NCBI GenBank assembly: GCA_963848045.1 | Contig: CAWKCC010000003.1 | Location: forward strand, 1 to 64,000 | Direction of reading: 5' to 3' | DNA: 64,000 nucleotides | From: CAVUAT01 sp963848045 | GTDB taxonomy: Bacteria; Actinomycetota; Thermoleophilia; Solirubrobacterales; 70-9 | In this document: piece by piece, positions 53,949-63,369 of the stretch | Layout of the letters: the number at the start of each line of letters is the position of its first letter | Position numbering within the stretch: the first letter of the stretch is position 1 | Position numbers and translations under genes: made by a program | The notes under the pieces: generated by a model | The model's input: the letters and a program-made list of their open reading frames with translations, nothing else | Told to the model about the DNA's origin: nothing | Databases searched by the model: none

Positions 53949-56120
53949 GTGAGCGAGAGGCAGCGGGGTGCGCTCTCGACGATCCTGGCCGCGGCCGGCG
54001 CGGCGCTGCTGCTGGTCGGCGGCTTCGCGCTCTATGCGCGCCAGGAGCTGTTCGACTCCGACGCCTTCTCGCGCACGGCGGCCAAGTCGCTCAGCGACAG
54101 CTCAGTGCGAGACGCGCTCGCGAGGCCGATCGTCGAGCAGATCGTCACCGTCGGCCCCGACCAGCTGATCAACGTCCAGCCCCTGCTCGAAGGGGCCGTG
54201 GGCGGCGCCCTCGAGACCAACGCCTTCAAGGGCGTCCTCCAGAGGTCGGCCCGCAAGGCGCACCGGGCTCTGTTCACTAAGGACCGCGACGAATTGGTGC
54301 TGACGATCGAGGACGCGAACGCCGTGATCGTGAGCGCCGTCAACGCGATCTCACCGCAGGTCGGGGAGCAGATCCCCGAGGACGTCGGCCGGCGGCTGGT
54401 GCGGGTGACCGAGAGCAAGCCCGTCCTCGAGGCGGCTCGGGTGGGCCGGGACGTTCGCCTGCTGGGGCTGGTACTCCCCCCGCTCGGCTTCCTCTGCCTG
54501 GCCGGGGCCGTGCTGGTGGCGCCCGACCGCCGCCGGGCGCTGGTCAACAGCCTCTTCGGTGTCGCCGCCGCCGCCGTGATCGGCTTCATCGCCCTGCTGG
54601 TGGCGCGGACGCTGATTCTGCGCAGCTTCGAGGACGAGACCGTCCGCGACGCGGTCGCCACTCTCTACGGCGCCTACCTCGGCGGGCTCGTCGACTGGCT
54701 GGTGCTCGGCGGTGTGGTGGCGGTCGCGCTCGCGGCGGCCGCCGCGGCGAGCGAGCCCAAGCCCCTCGATCGCCCCCGCAGGCTGCTCGCCTGGCTCGTC
54801 CGCACCCCGGCCGGCCGCTGGGCGCGAGCCGGACGCGCGCTGGCGATCGGCGTGGCCGGCGCCGTCGCCTTCCTCGAGCCGACTCTGGCGCTGCGGATCG
54901 TGGCGACCCTGGCCGGCGCCGTGGCGATCTACTACGCGGTGGTCGAGCTGATAGTCGCGATCGCGCCCGCACCCGAGGCCCCCAAGGGCCGAGGCCGGGG
55001 TGCGAAGCGCCAGCCCCCGCCCGCCGCGGGCTGGCGCGCCCCCGCGATGGCCGCGGCGACGATCGTCGCCGCGGCGGTGGCGGTCGCCGTGCTCGTGACG
55101 GCGAAGGACAAGCGGGAGGCCGCGCGGCCCGTGGGTCCCGTGAAGGCGTGCAACGGGTACCCGAAGCTCTGTGACAGGGCTCTGGACGACGTCGCCTTCC
55201 CGGCCACCCACAACTCGATGTCCGCCGCCGAGCTGCCCGGCTGGTTCACGCCGAATCAGCGGCGCGGCATCCCCCGCCAGCTCGAGGACGGGGTGCGCGC
55301 CTTCCTGATCGACACCCACTACGGGGTCAAGCGCCAGAGCGGCCCCGTCCTCACCGACCTCGAGCGCGAGGACAACAGCGACGTGCTGGAGGCGGCCCGG
55401 GCCGAGCTCGGGCCCGAGGGCGCGAAGAAGTTCCAGCAGCTCAACGCCCGCTACGCCAAACGGGGCGGCGAGGCCGAGCCGGGGACCTATCTCTGCCACG
55501 TCGTCTGCGAGCTCGGCTCCGTCGAGCTGACCAAGGCGCTGGGCTGGTTCAAGCGGTTCCTCGACACCCATCCCGACGAGGTCGTGATCCTGTTCATCGA
55601 GGACAAGGTCTCGCCCCAGGACACCGCCGCGCCCTTCGAGCAGAGCGGCATCCTGCGCTACGCCTACGTGCACCGGCCCGGGCGGCCCTTCCCGACCATG
55701 CGAGAGCTGATCGACGCCGACAGGCGGCTGTTCGTGATGGCCGAGGTGGACGGCGGCGGCCGCAAGTTCCCCTGGTATCACCAGGGCTTCGACCTCGCCC
55801 AGGAGACGCCATACACGTTCGGCTCCCCGGCGGAGCTGGATCGCGCCGCGAGCTGCGCACCCAACCGGGGGGACCCCGGCAACCCGCTGTTCCAGCTCAA
55901 TCACTGGATCGAGGAGCTTCCGCGCTCGCCGGCGATCGCCGAGGAGGCCAACTCGTTCAAGCGCCTGAAGTCGCGGGCGCGAGACTGCCAGCGCCTGCGG
56001 GGGCTGGCGCCGAACATCATCGCGGTCGACCACTACGACCGCGGCGACCTCGAGGCGGCGGTCCGGGTCCTGAACGGGCTGCCCCGCGACGGCAAGCCGA
56101 GCTACCGGAAGACCGGCTGA
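53949..56120 (+). CDS. Membrane protein fused to a PI-PLC-like phosphodiesterase domain
   Basis: A 723-residue protein. Residues 1-395 form a membrane part: an N-terminal helix, an outer helical domain (VRDALARPIVEQIVTVGPDQL), four or five further helices and a last one (MAAAATIVAAAVAVAVLVTA). Residues about 405-715 resemble a phosphatidylinositol-specific phospholipase C X domain: FPATHNSMSAAELP and FLIDTHYGVKR supply the two His positions, with YLCHVVCELGSVELTKAL and EVVILFIEDKVSP after. The second domain should be extracellular. A role in lipid or glycolipid turnover is inferred. The first gene of a pair with the hydratase, 2 nt away. Confidence 0.8.
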   Translation: MSERQRGALSTILAAAGAALLLVGGFALYARQELFDSDAFSRTAAKSLSDSSVRDALARPIVEQIVTVGPDQLINVQPLLEGAVGGALETNAFKGVLQRSARKAHRALFTKDRDELVLTIEDANAVIVSAVNAISPQVGEQIPEDVGRRLVRVTESKPVLEAARVGRDVRLLGLVLPPLGFLCLAGAVLVAPDRRRALVNSLFGVAAAAVIGFIALLVARTLILRSFEDETVRDAVATLYGAYLGGLVDWLVLGGVVAVALAAAAAASEPKPLDRPRRLLAWLVRTPAGRWARAGRALAIGVAGAVAFLEPTLALRIVATLAGAVAIYYAVVELIVAIAPAPEAPKGRGRGAKRQPPPAAGWRAPAMAAATIVAAAVAVAVLVTAKDKREAARPVGPVKACNGYPKLCDRALDDVAFPATHNSMSAAELPGWFTPNQRRGIPRQLEDGVRAFLIDTHYGVKRQSGPVLTDLEREDNSDVLEAARAELGPEGAKKFQQLNARYAKRGGEAEPGTYLCHVVCELGSVELTKALGWFKRFLDTHPDEVVILFIEDKVSPQDTAAPFEQSGILRYAYVHRPGRPFPTMRELIDADRRLFVMAEVDGGGRKFPWYHQGFDLAQETPYTFGSPAELDRAASCAPNRGDPGNPLFQLNHWIEELPRSPAIAEEANSFKRLKSRARDCQRLRGLAPNIIAVDHYDRGDLEAAVRVLNGLPRDGKPSYRKTG

Positions 56121-56122
56121 GC

Positions 56123-57064
56123 GTGGCCGAGCTCTCGACGCTCACCTACGCCGCGGCCGACCGGATCGCCCGGATCACCCTCGATCGTCCCGAGCGCGGC
56201 AACGGGATCACGCTGGAGATGCCGCGCGAGCTCGCCGCCTGCGTCGAGCGCGCCAACCTGGACCCCGAGGTTCACGTGATCGCGCTGGCCGGCAACGGCA
56301 ACGGCTTCTGCGGCGGCTACGACCTGGTCGCCTCGGCCGAGGGGCGCATGGGAGAGGAGCTCGCCTCTGGAGGGCCGGGGCCGGGTGATCCCTCGGCGGC
56401 CACCGGGGCTCCGCTCCCCGAGGGCTCACCGCTCGACCCGATCGCTCAGGCCGCCAACCACGATCCCTCGGGCACCTGGGACCCCGTCACCGACTTCCAG
56501 ATGATGAGCCGCAACGTGCGCGGCTTCATGAGCCTCTTCCACTCAGAGAAGCCGGTGCTCTGCAAGGTGCACGGCTATTGCGTGGCCGGGGGCACCGACA
56601 TGGCGCTCTGCTCGGACCTGCTGGTGGTCGAGGACCGGGCCAAGATCGGCTATCCGCCCGCCCGCGTCTGGGGGGTGCCGACCACGGCGCTCTGGGCCCA
56701 CCGGATCGGGCCGGCCCGGGCCAAGCGGCTGCTGCTGACCGGCGACTCGATCGACGGTGAGACCGCCGTCGAATGGGGCCTCGCGAACGAGAGCGCCCCC
56801 GCCGCAGGGCTCGATCAGGCCTTCGAGGCGCTGCTCGAGCGCGTTGCGCGGCTGCCGATCAACCAGCTCGTCATGCACAAGCTGCTCGTCAACCAGGCGC
56901 TCTACGCGCAGGGCCTGCAGGCGACCCAGGTGCTCGGCACCTTCTTCGACGGCATCGCCCGCCACACCCCCGAGGGCTTCGAGTTCCAGCGCCGCGCCAC
57001 CGAGGCGGGCTTCATGGAGGCCGTGCGCGAGCGCGACGAGCCCTTCGGCGACTTCAGGCGCTGA
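56123..57064 (+). CDS. Enoyl-CoA hydratase/isomerase (crotonase family)
   Basis: A 313-residue crotonase, longer than the usual 260. The N-terminal RIARITLDRPERGNGI, the oxyanion loop GNGFCGGYDLVA and the second loop HGYCVAGGTDMALCSDLLV are intact. An inserted acidic/Pro-rich stretch (about 75-120) separates the first loop from the next helix, as in some actinobacterial members. The catalytic Glu positions of classical hydratases are not clear by eye, so the reaction could be hydration or isomerisation. Likely part of acyl-CoA breakdown with the dehydrogenases and thiolase elsewhere in the window. Confidence 0.87.
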   Translation: MAELSTLTYAAADRIARITLDRPERGNGITLEMPRELAACVERANLDPEVHVIALAGNGNGFCGGYDLVASAEGRMGEELASGGPGPGDPSAATGAPLPEGSPLDPIAQAANHDPSGTWDPVTDFQMMSRNVRGFMSLFHSEKPVLCKVHGYCVAGGTDMALCSDLLVVEDRAKIGYPPARVWGVPTTALWAHRIGPARAKRLLLTGDSIDGETAVEWGLANESAPAAGLDQAFEALLERVARLPINQLVMHKLLVNQALYAQGLQATQVLGTFFDGIARHTPEGFEFQRRATEAGFMEAVRERDEPFGDFRR

Positions 57065-57088
57065 GGGCTCCCGGCCGGGAGCCCTCAG
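57061..57088. terminator. Palindromic terminator at the hydratase stop
   Basis: A perfect 28-bp palindrome with half CTGAGGGCTCCCGG; it includes the TGA stop codon itself. It also faces the convergent gene at 57124. Confidence 0.75.
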
Positions 57089-57123
57089 CCGTGCTTATCG
57101 CGCCACTTCGGGCGCGCCCGGTC

Positions 57124-57474
57124 TCAGGTGTGCCCTGGGGGGTCGTCGGCGCCGCCGCGACCGCCGCCACCGGACTTGCCGGAGCGCTCCACCTTGGTCG
57201 CGATCCAGCGACCCTTTCTCTTGCGTGCGGTCACCTCGATGTTCTTTTGGCCGCGCTTGATCGCCTTGAACCCGGCGATGCGCTGGTACCTGGTCGTCCT
57301 GTTGACCTTGAACTTGAAGGTCCCGCCGCCCTGGTCCTGCCTCAGCTTGAAGGTCCTGGCGCTCTTGTTCTTGGCGACCACCGTTCCCTCGAACTTGGAC
57401 GCGGCCTGGGCGTTGGCGGTCCCCAGGCCGATCGCGATCAAGACGGCGACCGCAGTGAGTGCACGTACTCGCAT
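57124..57474 (-). CDS. Small secreted basic beta protein
   Basis: A 116-residue exported protein. The ATG at 57474 is preceded by GAAGGAGGACAAG, so this start is preferred over the open frame further upstream. The signal peptide is ALTAVAVLIAIGLGTANAQA. The mature part is short strands with basic residues (FEGTVVAKNKSARTFKLRQD, then KFKVNRTTRYQRI and KGRWIATKVERSG), suggesting an OB-like or SH3-like barrel, then a Gly-rich tail. Similar small secreted proteins are common in this lineage. Function unknown. Confidence 0.7.
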   Translation of the reverse strand: MRVRALTAVAVLIAIGLGTANAQAASKFEGTVVAKNKSARTFKLRQDQGGGTFKFKVNRTTRYQRIAGFKAIKRGQKNIEVTARKRKGRWIATKVERSGKSGGGGRGGADDPPGHT

Positions 57475-57603
57475 CTTGTCCTCCTTCTCGATATTCAGAT
57501 CTATCTCGACGAGCCTGACGATGCCCGGGAAGGTTCCGGTCAAGCCCGGGTAAGCGCTTGGCAAGGAATGCGCGCGCCGGCCGCGAGCGTGGGCCGGCGG
57601 CCC

Positions 57604-58443
57604 CTAGTCGATCAGGCGAGCGGTCATTCGGTGCACCGCGATCCGCCACAGCACCAGCGAGAAGGCGAGCAGGGCGGCGAAGCGGAGCAGGTCGACGCTC
57701 TCGAACCCGAAGGCGGCGCCCCGCACCAGCTCCACGAGCTGGTAGAGCGGGTTGAAGTTGGCGATGAACTGGGCCGCCTCGGGTAGCCGGTCAATGGGGA
57801 AGAAGGTGCCCGCCACCAGGAACAGCGGTGTGATGACCAGCGTGGTGACGTAGTTGAACTGGTCGATCTTGGCGACGCTGGCGGCGACGGTGATTCCGAA
57901 GGCGGCGAAGCCGAGCGCCGTGACGAAGGCGAAGACCGGCACCAACAGCATCGCCCAGGTGGGGTCGAGGCCGAAGAAGATCATCGAGACGATCAGCGGG
58001 AAGCAGCCGAAGAAGCCCGAGCGGATCCCGATCCAGAGCATCTCGGCGGTGACCAGCTCCTCGACGGAGACCGGAGCGGCGAGGACCGCGTCGTAGGTGT
58101 TCTGGAAGCGCTCCTTGACGAAGGTGCCGAACATCGCCGGGAGAGCGCTCGAGAAGATGACCGCGGTGGCGACCATGCCCGTGCCGACGAACTCGACGTA
58201 GCTGAGACCGTCCACCCCGTTGATCAGGGTGGAGCCCAGGCCGAGCCCGAAGGCGAGCAGGTAGACGATCGGCTCGAGGATGCTGGAGAAGGCGGTGCCC
58301 CTCCAGTAGGTGCGGAAGTTGGCCGCCTCGCGGCTCATCACGCCGGCGATCGCCGCGGGCTCGAGCCGCCGCATCCGCAGCGCGGTCACTTCGCCCCCGG
58401 TCACCCCGCCGCCCTCGACCTTCGCGCTGCGAAAACCGATCAC
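57604..58443 (-). CDS. ABC-2 type transporter permease
   Basis: A 279-residue membrane protein with six hydrophobic segments. REAANFRTYWRGTAFSSILEPIVYLLAFGLGLG leads in, FVKERFQNTYDAVLAAPVSVEELVTAE is the conserved cytoplasmic block, and LVITPLFLVAGTFFPIDRLPEAAQFIANFNPLYQLVELVRG is the NodJ/DrrB-type ABC-2 signature. It pairs with the overlapping ATPase gene. The system resembles nodulation-factor (NodIJ) and drug exporters; the exported lipid or oligosaccharide is unknown. Confidence 0.9.
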   Translation of the reverse strand: MIGFRSAKVEGGGVTGGEVTALRMRRLEPAAIAGVMSREAANFRTYWRGTAFSSILEPIVYLLAFGLGLGSTLINGVDGLSYVEFVGTGMVATAVIFSSALPAMFGTFVKERFQNTYDAVLAAPVSVEELVTAEMLWIGIRSGFFGCFPLIVSMIFFGLDPTWAMLLVPVFAFVTALGFAAFGITVAASVAKIDQFNYVTTLVITPLFLVAGTFFPIDRLPEAAQFIANFNPLYQLVELVRGAAFGFESVDLLRFAALLAFSLVLWRIAVHRMTARLID

Positions 58444-59357
58444 TCGGCCTCCTCACCGGTCAGCAGCACGAAGACGTCCTCGAGGGTGGCCGCCCTGCGG
58501 ATCGCGTCGTCGGGCACGGCGCCGTTGCTGGCCGCCTCGGAGCCGACGATCGCGATCGCGGGCCCGGCCGGGCGGACTCGCAGCCCTTCGCTCTCGGCGA
58601 GCGCCCGGGCCTCGGCGAGGCGATCGGGGGGACCGTAGACCTCGGCGGTCTCGCGGCCGGCGTGCTCGGCGATCAGCTCGGCCGGGGTCGAGCGCGCGAT
58701 CACCCTCCCGTGGTGCATGACAGCGACCTCGTCGGCGAGGCGCTCCGCCTCCTCGATGTAGTGGGTGGACATCAAGATCGTCTTGCCCCGCGTGCGCAGC
58801 CCGTCGATCAGCGTCCAGAGCTCGGTGCGGATCTGGGGGTCGAGGCCCACGGTCGGCTCGTCGAGCAGCAGCAGCTCGGGCTCGTGCACCAGGCCTCTCG
58901 CCAGCAGCAGGCGACGCCGCATGCCGCCCGAGAGCTTGTCGACCGCCTCGCGCCGGCGGTTGGTGAGGCGCGCCAGGGCGAGCCCGCGGTCCACCGCTTC
59001 GCCCACGTCCTTGACGCGATAGAGGCGCGAGTAGACGGCGAGGTTGTCCTCGACCGTGACGTCCACATCGAGGTTGTCGAGCTGGGGCACGACACCCATC
59101 CGGGCCCGCGCGTTCTTCGAGTCGCCGGGCAGCTCGTGTTCGAAGACGCGGATCTCGCCGGCGTCGGCGATCGCCTGGCCGGTCAGCAGGCGCATCGTCG
59201 TGGACTTGCCGGCTCCGTTGGGGCCCAGCAGGCCGAGGCAGATGCCCCTTGGGACGTCGAGGTCGAGCCCGTCCACGGCGGTGATCTCGCCGAAGCGCTT
59301 CACCGCTCCGCGGATTCGGATCGCGCTCTCTTCGGCCCGGTCGGTCGCCGTCTTCAT
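58440..59357 (-). CDS. ABC transporter ATP-binding protein (NodI/DrrA-like)
   Basis: A 305-residue ATPase. Walker A is GPNGAGKSTTMRLLTG, the Q-loop region is GVVPQLDNLDVDVTVEDNL, the signature motif is LSGGMRRRLLLARGL, Walker B is LLLLDEPTVGLDP and the switch His is in MSTHYIEEAE. The MGVVPQxDNLD segment is characteristic of NodI/DrrA. Its stop overlaps the permease start (ATGA). Confidence 0.93.
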   Translation of the reverse strand: MKTATDRAEESAIRIRGAVKRFGEITAVDGLDLDVPRGICLGLLGPNGAGKSTTMRLLTGQAIADAGEIRVFEHELPGDSKNARARMGVVPQLDNLDVDVTVEDNLAVYSRLYRVKDVGEAVDRGLALARLTNRRREAVDKLSGGMRRRLLLARGLVHEPELLLLDEPTVGLDPQIRTELWTLIDGLRTRGKTILMSTHYIEEAERLADEVAVMHHGRVIARSTPAELIAEHAGRETAEVYGPPDRLAEARALAESEGLRVRPAGPAIAIVGSEAASNGAVPDDAIRRAATLEDVFVLLTGEEAE

Positions 59358-59364
59358 CGAGCCA

Positions 59365-59370
59365 AGGGTA
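59365..59370 (-). promoter_or_regulatory. -10 box of the NodI-like ATPase
   Basis: TACCCT on the minus strand, 7 nt before the ATG at 59357. Confidence 0.45.
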
Positions 59371-59402
59371 GGGGCGGCGGTCCGCGCCGGCGGGAAGTGC
59401 CC

Positions 59403-60848
59403 CTAGGGGACGCGGTGCACCTCGAACAGGTTGGTCCCCAGCTCTTGGCTCGGCAGGCCGGCCGTGACGGCGATCAGCTCGCCAGATCGCGCCAAGCCGC
59501 CTTCGCGGGCGAGGCGGGCGCTGTCGTCGAGCAGGCGCCGCAGGCTCTCCCACGGCTCGGCCCGGGTCGCGCTGACCCCGAACAGGAGGTTCATGCGGCG
59601 CACCGTCTCGAGCCGCGACGAGACGGCGAGGACGGGGACGCGGGGGCGATAGGAGGAGACGAGCCGGGCGGTGCGCCCCGAGGTGGTCGGCACGACGATC
59701 GCCGCGAGGTCGAGCCGGTAGGTCGCGGCGACGGTCACCTGGGCGAGCGTCGAGGAGACGTCGCCCTCGGCGCCCCCGACCCGCTGCCAGAGCCACTCGT
59801 CGTAGGGGAGCTCTCGCTCGGCCACGCGGGCGACCCGGTCCATCACCCGCACGGCCTCGACCGGGTGCTCCCCGATGGCGGTCTCCTCGGAGAGCATCAC
59901 CGCGTCCGTGCCATCCTGGATTGCGTTGGCGACGTCGGTGACCTCGGCGCGTGTGGGCCGCGACGCCCTGACCATCGTCGCCAGCATCTGGGTCGCGGTG
60001 ATGGCGGGCTTCGAGGCGCGACCGGCAAGGCGGATCAGGCGCTTCTGGGTGCCGGGGACCTCCTCCAGTGGCAGCTCAACACCCAGATCACCGCGCGCGA
60101 TCATGATCCCGCTCTCGGCACCGGCGATGATCTCCTCGGCCCGCTCGGCCGCCTGCGGCTTCTCGATCTTGGCGACCAGGGGAATGTCAGCGCCGCGCTC
60201 GGCGACCATCTGGTGCACGGCATCGAGATTGGCGGGGCGGCGCACGAACGAGACGGCGAGCAGATCGATCTCGTGCTCGCAGGCGAAGTCGATCCAGGCA
60301 GGGTCCGAGCTGCCGGATGCCGGCAGGTCGGCGTCGGCGCCCGGGAGGTTGACGCCCTGGTGGGAGCCGACGGCGCCCCCCGCCTCGACCTCGGCGAGGA
60401 TCTCGCCGTTCGCGACCGAGGCGACCCTGAGGCGGATGCGGCCGTCGGCGAGGAAGATCGTGTCGCCCGGTGAGGCCGCACCCGCGATCCCCTCCCACTG
60501 CACCGGCAGGCGCTCGGCGTCCCCGGGGCGGCCGTCGCCGCCGCTTCGCCCGTGCAGGACGACCGTGGAGCCCGAGTGCAGCACCACGAAGTCATCGCCG
60601 ACCTCGCCCAGCCGCAGCTTCGGCCCGGGCAGGTCTCCGAGGATGCCGACCTCGACGCCCAGCTCGGCGGAGGCGGCTCGGATCCGCTCGACGTTCTCGG
60701 CATGTTCGGTGGCGGTTCCGTGCGAGAAGTTGAGCCGGAAGACGTCGACGCCCGCCTCGATCAGCTCGCGCAAGACACCGGGCTCGCGGCTCGCGGGCCC
60801 GACCGTGGCCACGATCTTGGTGCGCCGGCCTTCGAGTCGGGGGCTCAT
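59403..60848 (-). CDS. pyk: Pyruvate kinase
   Basis: A 481-residue glycolytic enzyme transferring phosphate from phosphoenolpyruvate to ADP. RRTKIVATVGPASREPGVL opens the barrel, FRLNFSHGT binds phosphate, and IEKPQAAERAEEIIAGAESGIMIARGDLGVELPLEEVPGTQKRLI carries the catalytic Lys and the metal-binding Glu and Asp. TRAEVTDVANAIQDGTDAVMLSEETAIGEHPVEA is the signature that follows. The C-terminal allosteric domain (VPTTSGRTARLVSSYRPRVPVLAVS) is present. The ATG overlaps the stop of the P-type ATPase upstream, so the two share a transcript. Confidence 0.96.
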   Translation of the reverse strand: MSPRLEGRRTKIVATVGPASREPGVLRELIEAGVDVFRLNFSHGTATEHAENVERIRAASAELGVEVGILGDLPGPKLRLGEVGDDFVVLHSGSTVVLHGRSGGDGRPGDAERLPVQWEGIAGAASPGDTIFLADGRIRLRVASVANGEILAEVEAGGAVGSHQGVNLPGADADLPASGSSDPAWIDFACEHEIDLLAVSFVRRPANLDAVHQMVAERGADIPLVAKIEKPQAAERAEEIIAGAESGIMIARGDLGVELPLEEVPGTQKRLIRLAGRASKPAITATQMLATMVRASRPTRAEVTDVANAIQDGTDAVMLSEETAIGEHPVEAVRVMDRVARVAERELPYDEWLWQRVGGAEGDVSSTLAQVTVAATYRLDLAAIVVPTTSGRTARLVSSYRPRVPVLAVSSRLETVRRMNLLFGVSATRAEPWESLRRLLDDSARLAREGGLARSGELIAVTAGLPSQELGTNLFEVHRVP

Positions 60849-63343
60849 CGGCCGGCGGGGTGTGTGGCCTGCGCGGCCCGCCCATCCGGGGGGGTGCGCG
60901 CACCGGGCCCGGGCTCTTCGAGGCGCTCGATCGCCGGCAGCCGCCAGAGCGCGCTGGCCAGCACCAGCCCACCGGCGGCCGAGAGCATCGCCAGGAAGAG
61001 CTGACCGCCGCCCAGCGGGGTCAGCTCGAAGAAGTCGCGCAACGGCTCAACGGCGAGCGCCAGCGCGTACAGCGCCCCCAATGAGGCGACCAGGGCGAGC
61101 ATGTAGCTCTGGATCGCGATGTGCTCGCGCCCCGGCCCGCGCTCGAGCAGCAGGATGAAGCTGAGGCCGAGGATGACGAGCGTGGTCGTGGCCGCCGTGC
61201 GTCCCTGCTCGAGCGAGCCGCCGAAAACGGAGTCGACCAGGAAGAAGCTGGCTAGCGAGCCGATTGCGATCGCGATCCCGGCGGGCACGGAGAACGAGGC
61301 CAGCGCGCGCAGCAGGTTGCCGCGATACAGCGGGCCGTCGCTGGGCGCCAACGCCAGCACGAAGGAGGGGATGCCGATCGTCAGCAGCGCCGCGATCGTC
61401 AGCTGGCGCGGCAGGAAGGGGAAGGCGAAGCCGGGGATCGCGACCAGCACGATCAGCGTCGCCGCGTAGACGGTCTTGGTCACATACAGCCGCGCGAGCC
61501 GGTGGATGTTGCGCGCGATCCGCCTGCCCGCGGCGACCGCGCGCGGCAGTCGCGAGAACTGGTCCTTCAACAGCACGATGTCGGCGATGCCCTTGGTTAT
61601 CTGGCTGCCCGATCCCATCGCCACCGCAATCCGGGCCTGCTTGAGCGCCGGCACGTCGTTGACGCCGTCGCCGATCATCGCCGTGTAGCGGCCGCCCTCG
61701 GCGAGCGCCGAGACCAGCGCCTTCTTCTGGTCGGGCTGGATGCGGCAGAAGATCGTGTTGGCAACCGCGGCCCGGGACAGCCCGCCCGCGTCGTCGGGCA
61801 ACCTGTCGCCCTCGATCACGCCGGCGTCGGGGGGAACCCCGATCGCGGCGGCGACCGCGGTCACGGTCTGGCGCGCGTCGCCCGAGATCAGCTTCAGGTC
61901 CATCTGCTGCTCGCGCATGAAGGCCAGCGTCTCGGCGGCGTCGGGCCGAAGCGTCTCTTCGAGCACGATCAGAGCCAGGGGCGCGAGCGGGGGAGGGGGC
62001 GCGGCGGCCGGGTCGCGGGGCAGCGCGTCGCCGGCGCGGCTGAAGGCGACCACCCGGCGGCCTGCGCTGGTGTGCTTGTCGAGCTTCGCCGCCAGCTCCG
62101 GGGGCAGCCGCAGCGCGCCCTGGGCTGCGAGCACGTCGGGGGCGCCGAGCACGTAGCTCTCGCTGGCGCCGCCGCGGCCGTTGAGGGTCAGCCCGCTCCA
62201 CTTCCAAACCGAGGAGAAGGGCACCTCGGCCGAGACGCGCTCGGCCGTGGCCGGATGGCCTGCGGCGATAGCCTCCAGTGTGCGGTTGCGCTCGCCCGAG
62301 CTCGCGGCGAAGCGCGCCAGCGCCTTGCGCGCCGCGTCGGGATCGCCCCCGTCGGCGACCTCGACCGCGATCAGCTCCAGCTCGCCGCTGGTCAGCGTGC
62401 CGGTCTTGTCCACGCAGATCGTGTCGACGGCGGCCAGCGACTCGGTCGCCGACATCTGCTGGACGAGGGTGTCGAGCCTCGCCAGCCGCACCGCGGCGAC
62501 AGCGAGCGTGACGCTCATCAGCAGCACCAGTCCCTCGGGGATCAGGGTGATCAGGCCCGCCGTCGCCGTCTGGGCGGCCTCGTCGAGCGGTGTGCTGCGA
62601 GCCGAGAGAGCGAAGATCAGCATCACGGCGAGTGGCGCCATCAGCCATGTGGAGGCGACGATCACCTGGTTGACCTCCTCCTGCAGGGGCGAGGGCGGGT
62701 GGCGAAAGGTCCGCGCCTCGCCGGCGATCTGCTCGGCGTGAGAGTCCTCGCGCACGGCGTCGACCTCGTAGTGGCCGGAGCCGGAGAGCACGAACGATCC
62801 CGACAGCGCCCGGTCGCCGGCCTGCTTGCGGATCCCGTCGGCCTCTCCGGTCAGCATCGACTCGTCGAGGGTGAGCCCGCGGCTCGCGACCAGCGCGCCG
62901 TCGGCGACCAGCTGGTCGCCGGGCTCGACCCGCACGTGGTCGCCGGGCACGACCTCGTCGGCATGCACCTCGACCTGCTCGCCGTCTCGGATCACCTTCG
63001 CCCTCGGCGCCACCAGCAGCGCCAGGCTCTCCAGGGTCTCCTTGGCCTTCAGCTCCTGGCGGATGCCGATGTAGCTGTTGACGATCGCGATCAAGCCGAA
63101 GATCGCATCTGCCCAGAGCCCGAGCGAGAGGATGAGGATGAAGAAGACGCCGATGATCGCGTTGAACAGCGTCAGCACGTTCCCCGCGACGATGCTCGTC
63201 ACCGTGCGGCTGGTGCGATCCTCGACCGGGCCCAGGGCGCGCAGGCGCTTCTCGGCCTCACGGCTCGACAGGCCCCCCGGATGCGCTTCGGCGCTCACCT
63301 CCCCATTGATAGCGGAGCCGGGCGCCGACAACGCGCCGGCCAC
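60845..63343 (-). CDS. Cation-translocating P-type ATPase (CtpE-like)
   Basis: An 832-residue pump. The actuator motif is MLTGEAD (most pumps have TGES). The phosphorylated Asp is in CVDKTGTLTSGEL, the transmembrane ion-site motif is LITLIPEGLVLLMSV, and the hinge motif is MIGDGVNDVPALKQA. Ten hydrophobic segments and no N-terminal metal-binding domain are seen. The PEGL site and layout resemble actinobacterial CtpE, proposed for calcium, but the ion is not certain. It ends in a Pro/Arg/Ala tail. It overlaps pyruvate kinase, whose activity needs divalent and potassium ions. Confidence 0.92.
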   Translation of the reverse strand: MAGALSAPGSAINGEVSAEAHPGGLSSREAEKRLRALGPVEDRTSRTVTSIVAGNVLTLFNAIIGVFFILILSLGLWADAIFGLIAIVNSYIGIRQELKAKETLESLALLVAPRAKVIRDGEQVEVHADEVVPGDHVRVEPGDQLVADGALVASRGLTLDESMLTGEADGIRKQAGDRALSGSFVLSGSGHYEVDAVREDSHAEQIAGEARTFRHPPSPLQEEVNQVIVASTWLMAPLAVMLIFALSARSTPLDEAAQTATAGLITLIPEGLVLLMSVTLAVAAVRLARLDTLVQQMSATESLAAVDTICVDKTGTLTSGELELIAVEVADGGDPDAARKALARFAASSGERNRTLEAIAAGHPATAERVSAEVPFSSVWKWSGLTLNGRGGASESYVLGAPDVLAAQGALRLPPELAAKLDKHTSAGRRVVAFSRAGDALPRDPAAAPPPPLAPLALIVLEETLRPDAAETLAFMREQQMDLKLISGDARQTVTAVAAAIGVPPDAGVIEGDRLPDDAGGLSRAAVANTIFCRIQPDQKKALVSALAEGGRYTAMIGDGVNDVPALKQARIAVAMGSGSQITKGIADIVLLKDQFSRLPRAVAAGRRIARNIHRLARLYVTKTVYAATLIVLVAIPGFAFPFLPRQLTIAALLTIGIPSFVLALAPSDGPLYRGNLLRALASFSVPAGIAIAIGSLASFFLVDSVFGGSLEQGRTAATTTLVILGLSFILLLERGPGREHIAIQSYMLALVASLGALYALALAVEPLRDFFELTPLGGGQLFLAMLSAAGGLVLASALWRLPAIERLEEPGPGARTPPDGRAAQATHPAGR

Positions 63344-63353
63344 CGCGCTGGCG

Positions 63354-63359
63354 TAGGGT
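63354..63359 (+). promoter_or_regulatory. -10 box of the luciferase-like oxidoreductase
   Basis: TAGGGT, 10 nt before the ATG at 63370; the divergent ATPase starts at 63343. Confidence 0.45.
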
Positions 63360-63369
63360 TGGGGGCCGG

